Shown here piece after piece: positions 15,477 through 24,008 of a stretch of DNA of 64,000 bases; the stretch's first letter is position 1; every line of letters begins with the position of its first letter. The position numbers were made by a program, and so were the translations under genes. Source of the DNA: Nocardia anaemiae NBRC 100462 (GTDB taxonomy: Bacteria; Actinomycetota; Actinomycetes; Mycobacteriales; Mycobacteriaceae); the NCBI RefSeq assembly GCF_001612725.1, contig NZ_BDAZ01000032.1, forward strand, positions 1 to 64,000, given 5' to 3'. The notes under the pieces are model-generated. The model worked only from the letters and a program-made list of their open reading frames with translations. It was not told the origin of the DNA and made no database searches.

Positions 15477-16250
15477 ATGGAGCGCAATCGGCGTTCGCTG
15501 GCCGTCGTTGTCCTGGTCAGCATGCTCGGAATTACCGGCTGTGGGGCCTCGGACGACGATTCGCCGCGACTGCACATCGAGGTGGTCGGCACCCGTCCGC
15601 ACGATCCGCGGGCGTTTACCGAGGGTCTGGAGGTCGACGGCAATGTGCTCTACGAAGGCACCGGCATGCCGGGCGCGTCGGATGTGCGGGCCACCGATCT
15701 GACGACCGGCAACGAACTGACCCGCACCCAACTGCCCGCGCCCTACTTCGGTGAGGGCATCACCAAAGCCGGTGCCACGCTGTGGCAGCTCACCTGGCAG
15801 AACCGGGTGGCCATCGCCCGCGATCCGGCGACGCTGGCCGAACGCGGCAGGGCGTCCTACGACGGCGAGGGCTGGGGTCTGTGCACCCGCGCGGACAGAT
15901 TGGTGATGAGCAACGGCACCGACACCTTGACCTTCCGCGATCCGGTGACCTTCGCGACTACCGGCACCGTCACCCTCACCTCCCGCAACCGCGCCAGGCT
16001 CAACGAACTCGATTGCGCCGCAGACGGTTCCGTCTACGCCAATTCCTATCCCACCGATGAGATCCTGCGCATCGATCCCGAAACCGGCCACGTCCTCGCG
16101 GTCATCGATGCGCGCGGCCTGCTGCCCGCGACCGTGCGCGCCGGCACCGATGTGCTCAACGGCATCGCCCAACTCCCCGGCACGGATCACTTCCTGATCA
16201 CCGGCAAATACTGGCCGACCATCTTCGAGGTCCGATTCGTGCCCGACTGA
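15477..16250 (+). CDS. Glutaminyl-peptide cyclotransferase, lipoprotein
   Basis: A 257-residue exported lipoprotein with lipobox GITGC (Cys22) after a short basic and hydrophobic leader. The mature part matches plant/bacterial-type glutaminyl cyclase (PF05096), a five-bladed propeller that converts N-terminal Gln to pyroglutamate: PHDPRAFTEGLEVDGN, YEGTGMPGASDVR, YFGEGITKAGATLWQLTWQNRVA, YDGEGWGLCTRADRLVMSNGTDTLTF, LNELDCAADGSVYAN and LNGIAQLPGTDHFLITGKYWPTIFEV. ATG 15477 is the only start that gives a complete signal. It lies downstream of a 17-bp spacer shared with the divergent DUF3027 gene. Confidence 0.9.
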   Translation: MERNRRSLAVVVLVSMLGITGCGASDDDSPRLHIEVVGTRPHDPRAFTEGLEVDGNVLYEGTGMPGASDVRATDLTTGNELTRTQLPAPYFGEGITKAGATLWQLTWQNRVAIARDPATLAERGRASYDGEGWGLCTRADRLVMSNGTDTLTFRDPVTFATTGTVTLTSRNRARLNELDCAADGSVYANSYPTDEILRIDPETGHVLAVIDARGLLPATVRAGTDVLNGIAQLPGTDHFLITGKYWPTIFEVRFVPD

Positions 16251-16327
16251 GCGAGCCAGGTCACCTTTCCGGACGGCTTGGAGCGGCAATTGAACCCAAC
16301 TCGCCGATGTACGACAGAATTGAGGTT

Positions 16328-18052
16328 GTGACTACTCCCCGCGATCCCTCCGGTTCCGACCGTGGTCCGTGGGATGGCGAGGAGTCCCCACCGATTCAGC
16401 GTCACCCCGGTTACGACCGCTACCCGCCACCCCATGCCCCATCGCGTCGGTCCCCCCTTCCGCCTCTACCACCCGAGCCGCCGCAACGCCGAGAACCACC
16501 GCCGACAAGGCCGCTCGCGAACCCGGCGGAACCGCCGCCGGAGCCCGAACCCCCGGCCGAGCCGCAGCGCATCCCGCGCAAGCTGACCGTCACCCGCGTC
16601 GCCGCCATGCGCGGCCGCGAACTCACCCACCGCGGCGTCGCCAGCTTCCAGCGCGCCGCCAAAGCCGACGGCGCCGACAAATCCGGCCTGACCGCGCTGA
16701 CCTACGCCACCATGGCGAATTTCGCCCTGGACGCCGCGATCGCGGTGGCCTTGGCCAACACGCTGTTCTTCGCCAGCGCAACCGCCGAGAGCAAGACCAA
16801 AGTCGCGCTGTACCTACTGATCACGATCGCCCCTTTCGCGGTGATCGCCCCGCTCATCGGACCGATGCTGGACCGCCTGCAGCGCGGCCGCAGACTCGCA
16901 CTGGCCACCTCCTTCGCGCTGCGCGCGGTGGTCGCGGTGGTGCTGATCATGGCCTTCGACAGCTGGGCGCTGTACCCGCTCGCCCTGTGCATGATGATCG
17001 GCAGCAAATCGTTCTCCGTGCTCAAGAGCGCGGTGACGCCGCGCGTGCTACCACCGGAAATCGATTTGGTGCGCACCAACTCTCGGCTCACCGTATTCGG
17101 TCTGGTCGGCGGCACCATCGGCGCGGGCGCGGTCGCCGCACTCGCCGCCGCGATCGCCGGTTCCAATGGCGCACTTGTGCTGGCCGCCGCGATCGCGATC
17201 GCGGGCACCTTCCTGAGCCTGCGCATCCCGCGTTGGGTCGAGGTCACCGAGGGCGAGGTCCCGGCGACCCTCAGCTATCACGCGAAAACCGAATTGTTCA
17301 GTCCGGCAACCGAAGCCACGGTGCCACCGCGCAAGCGCAGGCAGCCGCTCGGGCGCGCGGTGGTGACCGGCCTGTGGGGCAATAGCGCCATTCGCGTATT
17401 GACCGGCTTCCTGACCTTCTATGTGGCCTTCGTCGCCAAGGCGACCGAGCACGGCGGCTGGCAGCAGGCCGCCATGCTCGGCGTGGTCGGCGTCGCCGCG
17501 GCGGTCGGCAATTTCGTCGGCAATGCGACCGGGGCCAGGATCAAACTGGGCAAGCCGTCACTGATCGTGCTCGGCTGCACCGCCGCCTGCTGCGTGGTCG
17601 CCCTGCTCGCGGTCTTCCTGAACAATCTGCTCGGCGCCGCGGTGGCCACCCTGGTCGCGTCGGGTGCGAGCGCGCTGGCGAAGGTCTCGCTCGACGCCTC
17701 CATCCAGGACGATCTGCCGCCGGAATCGATCGCGTCCGGCTTCGGCCGGTCCGAGACCGTACTGCAGCTCAGCTGGGTCCTCGGCGGTGCGGCGGGCGTG
17801 CTGATGCCGACCACCTACTGGCAGGGTTTCGCGTTCATCTCCGCGGTCCTGCTGTTCGGGCTGCTGCAGACTTTCATCAGCGACCGCGGCCATTCCCTGC
17901 TGCCCGGTCTGGGTGGACATCGCCCAGAACATGCGGAGCAGGAAGTCGCGACTTCCCGACACGCCGACGCCGACCGAGCCGCGCAACGCGGCAAGGAGCG
18001 CGGTGGCGACACTGAACACATGCAACGAGGCACAGGAGACCCGATCTGGTGA
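16328..18052 (+). CDS. MFS transporter (Rv0876c-like)
   Basis: About 574 residues. A Pro-rich cytoplasmic N-terminus of roughly 75 residues is followed by about ten to twelve hydrophobic helices typical of the major facilitator superfamily, with MLDRLQRGRRLALATSFALRAVVA as the loop after helix 2. The substrate is unknown. The start is uncertain: GTG 16328 is preferred, possibly leaderless, with ATG 16307 as an alternative. Its stop overlaps the GTG of the DUF2771 gene (GTGA), so the two form an operon. In M. tuberculosis the homologue lies divergent to a DUF3027 gene, as here with one gene inserted. Confidence 0.85.
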   Translation: MTTPRDPSGSDRGPWDGEESPPIQRHPGYDRYPPPHAPSRRSPLPPLPPEPPQRREPPPTRPLANPAEPPPEPEPPAEPQRIPRKLTVTRVAAMRGRELTHRGVASFQRAAKADGADKSGLTALTYATMANFALDAAIAVALANTLFFASATAESKTKVALYLLITIAPFAVIAPLIGPMLDRLQRGRRLALATSFALRAVVAVVLIMAFDSWALYPLALCMMIGSKSFSVLKSAVTPRVLPPEIDLVRTNSRLTVFGLVGGTIGAGAVAALAAAIAGSNGALVLAAAIAIAGTFLSLRIPRWVEVTEGEVPATLSYHAKTELFSPATEATVPPRKRRQPLGRAVVTGLWGNSAIRVLTGFLTFYVAFVAKATEHGGWQQAAMLGVVGVAAAVGNFVGNATGARIKLGKPSLIVLGCTAACCVVALLAVFLNNLLGAAVATLVASGASALAKVSLDASIQDDLPPESIASGFGRSETVLQLSWVLGGAAGVLMPTTYWQGFAFISAVLLFGLLQTFISDRGHSLLPGLGGHRPEHAEQEVATSRHADADRAAQRGKERGGDTEHMQRGTGDPIW

Positions 18053-18558
18053 GCAAGCCAAGTACCCGCACCGTCGTCGCGCTATGCGTGGCGGCCCTAC
18101 TGGTGTTCACCGTCGCCTTCGTCGGCGTGTTGACGGTGCTGGTCCGCAATGCGGACCACCCCGACCCGACCGTTACCGCATACGCCCACGGCAAGACCGT
18201 CACGGTGTCCCCATTCCTGTACTGCACAGTGAAAATGGAGGACTGCAAATACGGCGAGACGGTCACCCTCGACGTCCCCGCCGGATATCCGCTGCAGCTG
18301 TCCCTGCCGAAGAAGATCGCCGACGCGCCCTGGCTGGCGCAGCTGGTCTACGCCATGCCCACCGGCGAGAAGGTGGATCGGGTGGTGAGCCGCAACGACT
18401 TTCCGGCAGGCGCGCGCGCCGTCACCATCGACTCGAAGCCGGAGCCCGAATTGCGGCTCGTCGGTGTCGAATTGCAGCTGCCGATCCTCGCGCGTGACGA
18501 GACCGGCCGGGAATTCTACGTCCCGCACGCGGCCTGGTCGATCAGCACCTCGTCGTAG
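18049..18558 (+). CDS. DUF2771 exported/membrane-anchored protein (Rv0875c-like)
   Basis: A 169-residue protein with one N-terminal hydrophobic helix (TVVALCVAALLVFTVAFVGVL) and a beta-rich extracytoplasmic part containing VSPFLYCTVKMEDCKYGETVTLDVPAGYPLQLSLP. Two Cys residues could form a disulfide. It matches DUF2771, which is encoded immediately after this MFS carrier in mycobacteria, so the pair probably acts together. Start GTG 18049 overlaps the upstream stop. The function is unknown. Confidence 0.85.
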   Translation: MSKPSTRTVVALCVAALLVFTVAFVGVLTVLVRNADHPDPTVTAYAHGKTVTVSPFLYCTVKMEDCKYGETVTLDVPAGYPLQLSLPKKIADAPWLAQLVYAMPTGEKVDRVVSRNDFPAGARAVTIDSKPEPELRLVGVELQLPILARDETGREFYVPHAAWSISTSS

Positions 18559-18629
18559 CGACACTTGCGGGTCGCTCGCAAGGGTCGGCAGCGACTGCTT
18601 GCAGGTCGCTCGAAACGGTCCGAAAACGC

Positions 18630-18665
18630 TTCGCGCGCTGCCCAGTAAGCCGGGCAGCGCGCGAA
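18630..18665. terminator. Hairpin between convergent DUF2771 and cspB genes
   Basis: Perfect 14-bp arms ttcgcgcgctgccc (18630-18643) and gggcagcgcgcgaa (18652-18665) around an 8-base loop. It lies between two convergent genes and can serve both. There is no long T-run, as is usual in actinobacteria. Confidence 0.75.
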
Positions 18666-18683
18666 ATGCGTTCTCCGCGAACG

Positions 18684-19109
18684 TCAGTGATCGAGTTCGC
18701 GCGCGACCGCCCGCACCACTTCGGAAATGCGCTGCGCGGTCTTGCGATCCGGGTACTTACCCTTGCGCAGATCCGGCTGCACCTTGGCCTCGAGCAGGGT
18801 GATCATGTCCTCGACCATCCCGTGCAGTTCGTCCGGCGTGTGCTTGCGCGCGGCCGGTTCCTTGTGCGCTCCGCGATCGCGGTCCTGGCCCTGACGGACG
18901 GAAGGCGGCGATTCGAGCACCTTCAGACTCAGTGCCTGCGGCCCACGACGACCGGCGGCCATCCCGAATTCGACGCGCTGACCGGGCTTGAGCCCATCGA
19001 CGCCAGCGGGCAGCGCGGACGAACGGACATAGACATCCTCACCCTCGTCCTGGGAAAGGAAGCCGAAGCCCTTTTCGACGTCGTACCACTTCACCCTGCC
19101 GGTCGGCAC
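18684..19109 (-). CDS. cspB: Cold-shock domain protein CspB-type with C-terminal extension
   Basis: A 141-residue nucleic-acid-binding protein. The cold-shock fold fills the first ~65 residues (PTGRVKWYDVEKGFGFLSQDEGEDVYVRSSALP) with RNP1 KGFGFL and RNP2 DVYVRSS. A charged C-terminal extension of about 70 residues (HTPDELHGMVEDMITLLEAKVQPDLRKGKYPDRKTAQRISEVVRAVARELD) probably forms helices. This layout matches M. tuberculosis CspB (Rv0871), about 135 residues. GTG 19109 is chosen because homologues begin MPTG; a GTG three codons earlier (19118) is possible. It is probably an RNA chaperone. It is divergent from a small membrane gene. Confidence 0.88.
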   Translation of the reverse strand: MPTGRVKWYDVEKGFGFLSQDEGEDVYVRSSALPAGVDGLKPGQRVEFGMAAGRRGPQALSLKVLESPPSVRQGQDRDRGAHKEPAARKHTPDELHGMVEDMITLLEAKVQPDLRKGKYPDRKTAQRISEVVRAVARELDH

Positions 19110-19310
19110 TGCACTCACCCGTTCGTCATCGAAACCCGGACCCCAGCGGCCCGAGCACATCCGTCTGCCCAGGTGCTGGTCCGGCATACCGCCTCGGACA
19201 GCGCCTGTCAGTTTGCGAAAAGAACGCGCCCCACAGCTATGCAGGACGCGATAGACACCGAGTCTACCCCGGTGCGAATAACGCAAGCACATCAGTTTTA
19301 CGGTCGAGCA

Positions 19311-19553
19311 GTGACGAACCCATCCGCGCCACCGCCCCCGAGCCGCTCACCGCGCCGCGTCGGCGACCGGTTGCTGTACGTGGCACTCGGTCTGTTCGCG
19401 ATCGGCTTACTCGCGATCGTCGCCATCTTCCTGACACCGGTGCTGAGCGATTCCGACCCCGGTCTGTGGCTATATCTGCTGGCGATGTTGGCGCCGCTCG
19501 GTTTCCTCTGCGCGATCGTCTTCGCACTGTGGTCCGGCCGACGTTCGCGGTAA
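19311..19553 (+). CDS. Small two-helix membrane protein
   Basis: An 80-residue protein from GTG 19311 with a Pro/Ser-rich start and two hydrophobic helices (LLYVALGLFAIGLLAIVAIFL and LWLYLLAMLAPLGFLCAIVFALW), ending in a basic tail (SGRRSR). It is divergent from cspB and upstream of the rpfA leader. I recognise no named family. A small membrane gene (Rv0870c) lies in a comparable place in M. tuberculosis, but I cannot confirm homology. Confidence 0.65.
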   Translation: MTNPSAPPPPSRSPRRVGDRLLYVALGLFAIGLLAIVAIFLTPVLSDSDPGLWLYLLAMLAPLGFLCAIVFALWSGRRSR

Positions 19554-19589
19554 ACCGGTTACCCGTGCTAATCGTTACCGAACCATCAG

Positions 19590-19605
19590 TGTGATCCTCG
19601 TCACA
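19590..19605. promoter_or_regulatory. CRP/FNR-type binding site upstream of rpfA
   Basis: TGTGATCCTCGTCACA is a perfect match to the CRP consensus TGTGA-N6-TCACA. It lies 314 bp before the rpfA start, consistent with a long leader. In M. tuberculosis rpfA is an established target of the cAMP receptor protein Rv3676, so regulation by a CRP homologue here is a reasonable inference. Confidence 0.75.
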
Positions 19606-19918
19606 TAACAGCGCGGTAACGGAGCGGCAGCCGCCCGCGACCGGCCCGTCCGCACCGTGTCTCAGCTGCGCGGAAGCTTCTCCGCCGCAACCGATACCGG
19701 TCCGAGACCCGCGCGGACCCGCCGGTTACCAAATAGTGATTTTTCCCGCGGATCGTCGTACGGTCTTACCCAGCCGGGACAACCGGCAACCACCGGCCCG
19801 CCGCATCAGCCTCACCCCGCGGGTACCGGACCCCAACGGAAGCAGGGGTGAGGGCGGGACGGACGACCTCTCAGTCCGGACCACTTGCAGATGCGTACGA
19901 GAGGCAGAAGAACCCGAT
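19606..19918 (+). promoter_or_regulatory. Long rpfA leader, possible ydaO-type (c-di-AMP) riboswitch
   Basis: Roughly 300 bases of GC-rich, structure-prone sequence precede rpfA with no gene in them. Actinobacterial rpfA leaders often carry a ydaO riboswitch. I see an AACC/GGTT-rich 5' half (gccggttacc with aaccggc) and a GGGGTGA followed by GACGGAC and TCAGTCCGG, which recall that motif. I cannot fold or match it reliably by eye, so this is a positional suggestion. A leader of this length itself is well supported by the distant CRP site. Confidence 0.3.
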
Positions 19919-20539
19919 ATGAGTGGACGCCATCGCAAGCCAACCTCCACCGGGCGCACCGTAGCCAAGGTCGCCGTCACCGGCGCGATCATCGGCACCG
20001 CTGGTGTGGCTCTCGCTGGAAACGCCAGCGCGGCACCCGACCAGGATTGGGATCGCCTCGCGCAGTGCGAGGCCGGCGGCAACTGGGGCATCAACACCGG
20101 CAACGGTTTCCAGGGCGGACTGCAGTTCTCCCCCTCCACGTGGAATGCTCATGGAGGCGGCGAATACGCCGCGACCGCCAACCAGGCCACCCGCGAACAG
20201 CAGATCGCAGTCGGCGAGAAGGTGCTCGCCAGCCAGGGCTGGGGCGCCTGGCCCGCCTGCTCCTCCTCGCTCGGCCTGAGCAGCGGATCCACCCCGCGCA
20301 CCGCCCCCTCCTCCACCGAGACCCCCCGCTGGAACGCGGCCCCCGCGCCCGAGCAGGCCGTCGCCGACTCGAGCCAGCAGGTGTTCGACGCGATCGACCG
20401 TGCCGTCGCCGTCGTCCAGGGCCAGGGCGTGCAGATCCCGCAGGAAGCCCTCGACTTCTTCAATGCCGCCAAGGGCACTCAGCTCGACCCGTCAGTCGTG
20501 AACTTCTACGAGGCGAACAAGAGCCTGCTGCCCTCCTGA
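19919..20539 (+). CDS. rpfA: Resuscitation-promoting factor, RpfA-type transglycosylase
   Basis: A 206-residue secreted muralytic enzyme that cleaves peptidoglycan glycan strands and promotes growth of dormant cells. A signal peptide ends near NASAA (residue 39). The Rpf domain follows (DQDWDRLAQCEAGGNWGINTGNGFQGGLQFSPSTWNAHGG), with catalytic Glu51 next to Cys50 and the partner Cys in WPACSSS. A Ser/Thr/Pro/Ala linker and an unassigned C-terminal segment of about 65 residues complete it; there is no LysM or repeat domain. ATG 19919 gives the complete signal peptide. It carries a CRP site and long leader upstream and a strong hairpin downstream. Confidence 0.92.
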   Translation: MSGRHRKPTSTGRTVAKVAVTGAIIGTAGVALAGNASAAPDQDWDRLAQCEAGGNWGINTGNGFQGGLQFSPSTWNAHGGGEYAATANQATREQQIAVGEKVLASQGWGAWPACSSSLGLSSGSTPRTAPSSTETPRWNAAPAPEQAVADSSQQVFDAIDRAVAVVQGQGVQIPQEALDFFNAAKGTQLDPSVVNFYEANKSLLPS

Positions 20540-20554
20540 GTCCGCACGCAGACC

Positions 20555-20603
20555 ATACGAAGAAGGTCCCCGCATCCATGTGATGCGGGGACCTTCTTCG
20601 TAT
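20555..20603 (+). terminator. Strong terminator hairpin after rpfA
   Basis: A perfect 22-bp stem, arms 20555-20576 and 20582-20603, with a 5-base loop (catgt). It begins 16 bases after the rpfA stop and also faces the end of the convergent small gene at 20642, so it can work in both directions. Confidence 0.9.
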
Positions 20604-20641
20604 CCGCGGGTTTTCCGTCCGGTTGCCGAGCGATTCGCCGC

Positions 20642-20836
20642 TCAGCGGTTGATCACCGTGTTCGGGTGCATGTAGGGCAGCTGATCGGCCGGGACCGGAA
20701 ACTCGGTGTCCTCACCGAACGGCGAGAGCCCACCGGAACGAGTCGACGACAGTTCGGTGACCGCGTGGCCACCGTCCTCGAGCGAGGGCCAGCCATTGTC
20801 GACATAGGGTTTCTTCGATTTGTTCACCACGACCAC
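20642..20836 (-). CDS. Conserved small hypothetical protein (Rv0863-like position)
   Basis: About 64 residues from GTG 20836: VNKSKKPYVDNGWPSLEDGGHAVTELSSTRSGGLSPFGEDTEFPVPADQL and so on. There is no membrane or signal segment. It sits between rpfA and the helicase-associated gene, divergent from the latter, as Rv0863 does in M. tuberculosis. The frame is open to an ATG at 20911, which would add 25 residues of low family-likeness. The function is unknown. Confidence 0.6.
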   Translation of the reverse strand: MVVVNKSKKPYVDNGWPSLEDGGHAVTELSSTRSGGLSPFGEDTEFPVPADQLPYMHPNTVINR

Positions 20837-20973
20837 ATTGTGGCACGCGAGCGACCCGCCAGCACCCTGCCCCTCCGTCGCTGCCCACGCCCCGCGACAG
20901 CTGAACGACATCTACTAGGCTGACAGAATCGACAATTTTCGGACTGCGACGCAACGATTGATCTCGAGAGCAC

Positions 20974-23364
20974 ATGGGTAACTCGTCGGGGACGCCCAAA
21001 GCCGGACCGGGCACACGACCGCAGGCCAGCGACGGCACTAACGCGGCACTCACAACCGGCAAAGGGCCCGGGAAGCCCGCGACCGAATCCCTGGCCGGGT
21101 GGCTCGCGGCCCGCAGCGATGCGCAGCTGGTGGCGCTGCTCGAACTCCGGCCCGATCTGGCCGTGCCACTTCCCTCCTCCATGGCCGTGCTCGCTGGCCG
21201 CGCCGAGCAGCGCGCGTCGGTCCTGCGTGCCACCGATGACCTGGACACACTCGAGTTCGCGATCGTGGAAACCCTTGCGGTGCATCGGGCGACGGGCTCG
21301 GGCGGGACGCCGATGAGTCGCAAGGCATTGCGCGTGCAGTTGAAAGATCGGGTGAGGGTCGCGGCGATCGATGCCGCGCTGACCAGTCTGTCCGATCGTG
21401 CGCTGGTCTGGAACGACGGTGACGACCTACATCTGATTCCGGCCACCGCCGAGGCGCTGCCGTGGCCGATCGGCAGCACCACCGAACTTCCGGATGCGCT
21501 GACCGAGCCCGAGGTGGTCGCGGCACTGGCGGCGGTCTCCCCGGCCGAACGCGCGCTGCTCGACAAGCTGGCCAGCACCGGCCCGCGCGGACGCACCAGG
21601 GACGCCGCACCGGGCACACCGGCCGACCGCCCGATCCAGCAACTGCTCGGCCGCCGATTACTGCACTGGATCGACGAGGAGACGGTCGAACTACCGATCA
21701 CCGTCGGCCAGGTGCTGCGCCGGGAACCGGTGACCCATCCGCACGCGCTGAAACCACCGGAGCCGACACCGACCGAGTACACCCCCGCTGAAGTGAATGC
21801 GGTCGCGGCGGGCGAAGTCGGTGAGCTACTACGGCACTGTGCCGACATCCTGGAGGCACTCGGCCAAGCGCCCGCGCCCGCATTGCGCGCGGGTGGGCTC
21901 GGCGTGCGGGAATTGCGCCGCATCGCCAAACAGACCGGTATCGATGAACCACGTGCAGGACTGCTCGTCGAACTGCTCGCCGCGGCCAAACTCATCGAGA
22001 AGGGTATGCCGGACCCGCCACCGGAATTCGACTCCACCGACGACTTCTGGGCGCCGACCCCGGCCGCCGACGGCTGGCGCGACGCTCCGCCCGCGCGGCG
22101 CTGGGTTGCGCTGGCCCAGGCCTGGCTGGACCTGGACCGCATGCCGTGGATGATCGGCATGCGCGACGCCAATGACAAACCGCTGGCGGCATTGTCGATC
22201 GAACTGCGCACCCCGCACGCGCCACGCGACCGGCGCGCCATGCTGAATCTGCTCGCCGAATATCCGACCGGCACCGCATTCGACCCCACCGATATCGGCC
22301 GACTGCTGGCCTGGCGGCAACCGCGGTGGCGCAGGCACTTTCGGGCCGAGGCGGTCGAGCACACGCTGCACGAAGCCGCGACGCTCGGCTTCATCGGACG
22401 CGGTGCGCTCGCCGCACCGGCGCGGGCGCTGCTGCACGCCTCGCCGACCAGCGCCTCCGATGCCGAGGCCGAAATGGAATCGGCACTGCCAGAGCCGATC
22501 GACCATGTGCTGGTCCAGGCGGATCTGACGGTCATCGCGCCCGGTCCGCTGACCCCGGAGCTACAGAGCCGGGTGGCACTCGTGGCCGATATCGAATCCG
22601 CGGGTGCGGCAACGGTTTATCGGATCAGCGACACATCGGTGCGGCGCGCGTTGGATGCCGGGATGACCGCGGCCGAGCTGCATACGCTGTTCACCACGCA
22701 TTCCCGCACGCCGATCCCGCAGTCGCTGACCTACCTCATCGATGACGTCGCGCGCCGACACGGCCAGCTGCGGGCCGGTATGGCGCAGTCGTTCGTCCGC
22801 AGTGACGATCCGGCACTGCTCGCGCAGGTGCTGAGTTCGCCGGTGGCGAGCGAACTTGCGCTGCGGGCCATCGCACCCACCGTCGCGATCGCCCAGGCCC
22901 CGCTCGGCGAATTGCTCGAGCGGTTGCGCGCGGCCGGATTCGCCCCGGCCGGTGAGGATTCCGCGGGCACCATTGTCGATCTACGCCCACGCGGCGCCCG
23001 GATCGCGGTGCGCCCGCATGCCAGGCAGCCGTATCGCCCGACGCCGCCGAGCACCGAACAGCTGACATTGCTCGTCGCGGAGCTGCGCGCGGGTGAGCGG
23101 GCCGCCAGCGCCCGCAATGGCCAGTCGGTGCGTCCCGACGGCACCAGAACCAGTACCGCCGCAACCCTGGCGCTGCTGCAATTGGCGGCGCGGGTGCGGC
23201 GGTCGGTCAATATCGGTTATGTGGACGCCCAGGGCGTCGCGTCACAGCGCGTGGTCGAACCGCTCAAGGTCGGCAACGGCCAGCTCGACGCACTGGACCC
23301 GGTCACCGGCACGATCCGGCATTTCACCCTGCACCGGATCGCGTCGGTCGCCCTACTCGAATAA
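20974..23364 (+). CDS. Helicase-associated (XPB/Ssl2-like C-terminal) domain protein
   Basis: A 796-residue protein homologous to Rv0862c. It has no Walker A or DEAD box. The recognisable parts are an N-terminal winged-helix-like region (RSDAQLVALLELRPDLAVPLPSSMAVLAGRAEQRASVLRA), a middle HALKPPEPTPTEY segment and a C-terminal helicase-associated region (VLVQADLTVIAPGPLTPEL...ADIESAGAATVYRISDTSVRRALDAGMTAAEL) ending in RRSVNIGYVDAQGVASQRVVEPLKVG. The gene usually lies close to the XPB helicase gene (here 4.5 kb away), which suggests a shared role in DNA repair or transcription. That is inference. ATG 20974. Confidence 0.82.
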   Translation: MGNSSGTPKAGPGTRPQASDGTNAALTTGKGPGKPATESLAGWLAARSDAQLVALLELRPDLAVPLPSSMAVLAGRAEQRASVLRATDDLDTLEFAIVETLAVHRATGSGGTPMSRKALRVQLKDRVRVAAIDAALTSLSDRALVWNDGDDLHLIPATAEALPWPIGSTTELPDALTEPEVVAALAAVSPAERALLDKLASTGPRGRTRDAAPGTPADRPIQQLLGRRLLHWIDEETVELPITVGQVLRREPVTHPHALKPPEPTPTEYTPAEVNAVAAGEVGELLRHCADILEALGQAPAPALRAGGLGVRELRRIAKQTGIDEPRAGLLVELLAAAKLIEKGMPDPPPEFDSTDDFWAPTPAADGWRDAPPARRWVALAQAWLDLDRMPWMIGMRDANDKPLAALSIELRTPHAPRDRRAMLNLLAEYPTGTAFDPTDIGRLLAWRQPRWRRHFRAEAVEHTLHEAATLGFIGRGALAAPARALLHASPTSASDAEAEMESALPEPIDHVLVQADLTVIAPGPLTPELQSRVALVADIESAGAATVYRISDTSVRRALDAGMTAAELHTLFTTHSRTPIPQSLTYLIDDVARRHGQLRAGMAQSFVRSDDPALLAQVLSSPVASELALRAIAPTVAIAQAPLGELLERLRAAGFAPAGEDSAGTIVDLRPRGARIAVRPHARQPYRPTPPSTEQLTLLVAELRAGERAASARNGQSVRPDGTRTSTAATLALLQLAARVRRSVNIGYVDAQGVASQRVVEPLKVGNGQLDALDPVTGTIRHFTLHRIASVALLE

Positions 23365-23877
23365 TCAGCCCTTGGCAGCGCCGAGGCAGAAGGTGACCTT
23401 CGGGTCCGGAACGGTCACGAAGCTGGTCGCGTCGGCGCCACACTGCAATTCGTCGGCCTGGCCGTCGATGCGCTGCACCACCTTGAAGGTGGCTTCGGAG
23501 GAGGAGCAGTCTACGTACTTGTACGGGTTGGTGCCGACATCGGCGTAGCAGCTGCCCTGCTTGAAGTTCGGCGCGAGACACATGTAGGCCTGGCCGCCAC
23601 TGACCAGGTCCTCGGTGTAGGTGGTGTACTCGGCCGCGCATTCGAGCTTCTGGTCCGCGGTCTTGAATACCTTGTAGACCGCCTTCGGCGACGAGCAGTC
23701 CTCCGGTTCGGATTTGGTGGCCGATGACGAACTGTCGGTGACATTGATGCAGTCACCGACCTTCGCCTTGGCGGTGTCGGACTTGCTTGCATTGTCGAGC
23801 GCCGAACAACCGGTCACCGCGGCCACCAATGCGCCCACCGCCAGGAGGGCGAGCACAATGCGTGCCAGCAGCCTCAT
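23365..23877 (-). CDS. LppU-like lipoprotein
   Basis: About 170 residues. A signal peptide with lipobox AVTGC (Cys24) is followed by a mature domain with two similar Cys-paired modules (KVGDCINVTD...CSSPKAVYKVFKTADQKLECAAEYTTY and GSCYADVGTNPYKYVDCSSSEATFKVVQRIDGQADELQC). This is the pattern of the LppU/SCO3897 family of surface lipoproteins of unknown function. The start is uncertain between ATG 23877 and upstream TTG/GTG codons up to 23910. It is directly tail-to-tail with the helicase-associated gene. Confidence 0.78.
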   Translation of the reverse strand: MRLLARIVLALLAVGALVAAVTGCSALDNASKSDTAKAKVGDCINVTDSSSSATKSEPEDCSSPKAVYKVFKTADQKLECAAEYTTYTEDLVSGGQAYMCLAPNFKQGSCYADVGTNPYKYVDCSSSEATFKVVQRIDGQADELQCGADATSFVTVPDPKVTFCLGAAKG

Positions 23878-24008
23878 TCCTGGGAACTTCAACGTGAAAC
23901 CCTCTCTCACCGAACGTGTTCACAGCAGTTGTGAACGCGGTGAGAATACCGTTCCGGTCGCCCGAACCGCATCAGCGGTTCGGACGACCGACCAACAGGA
24001 GGCGCGGC

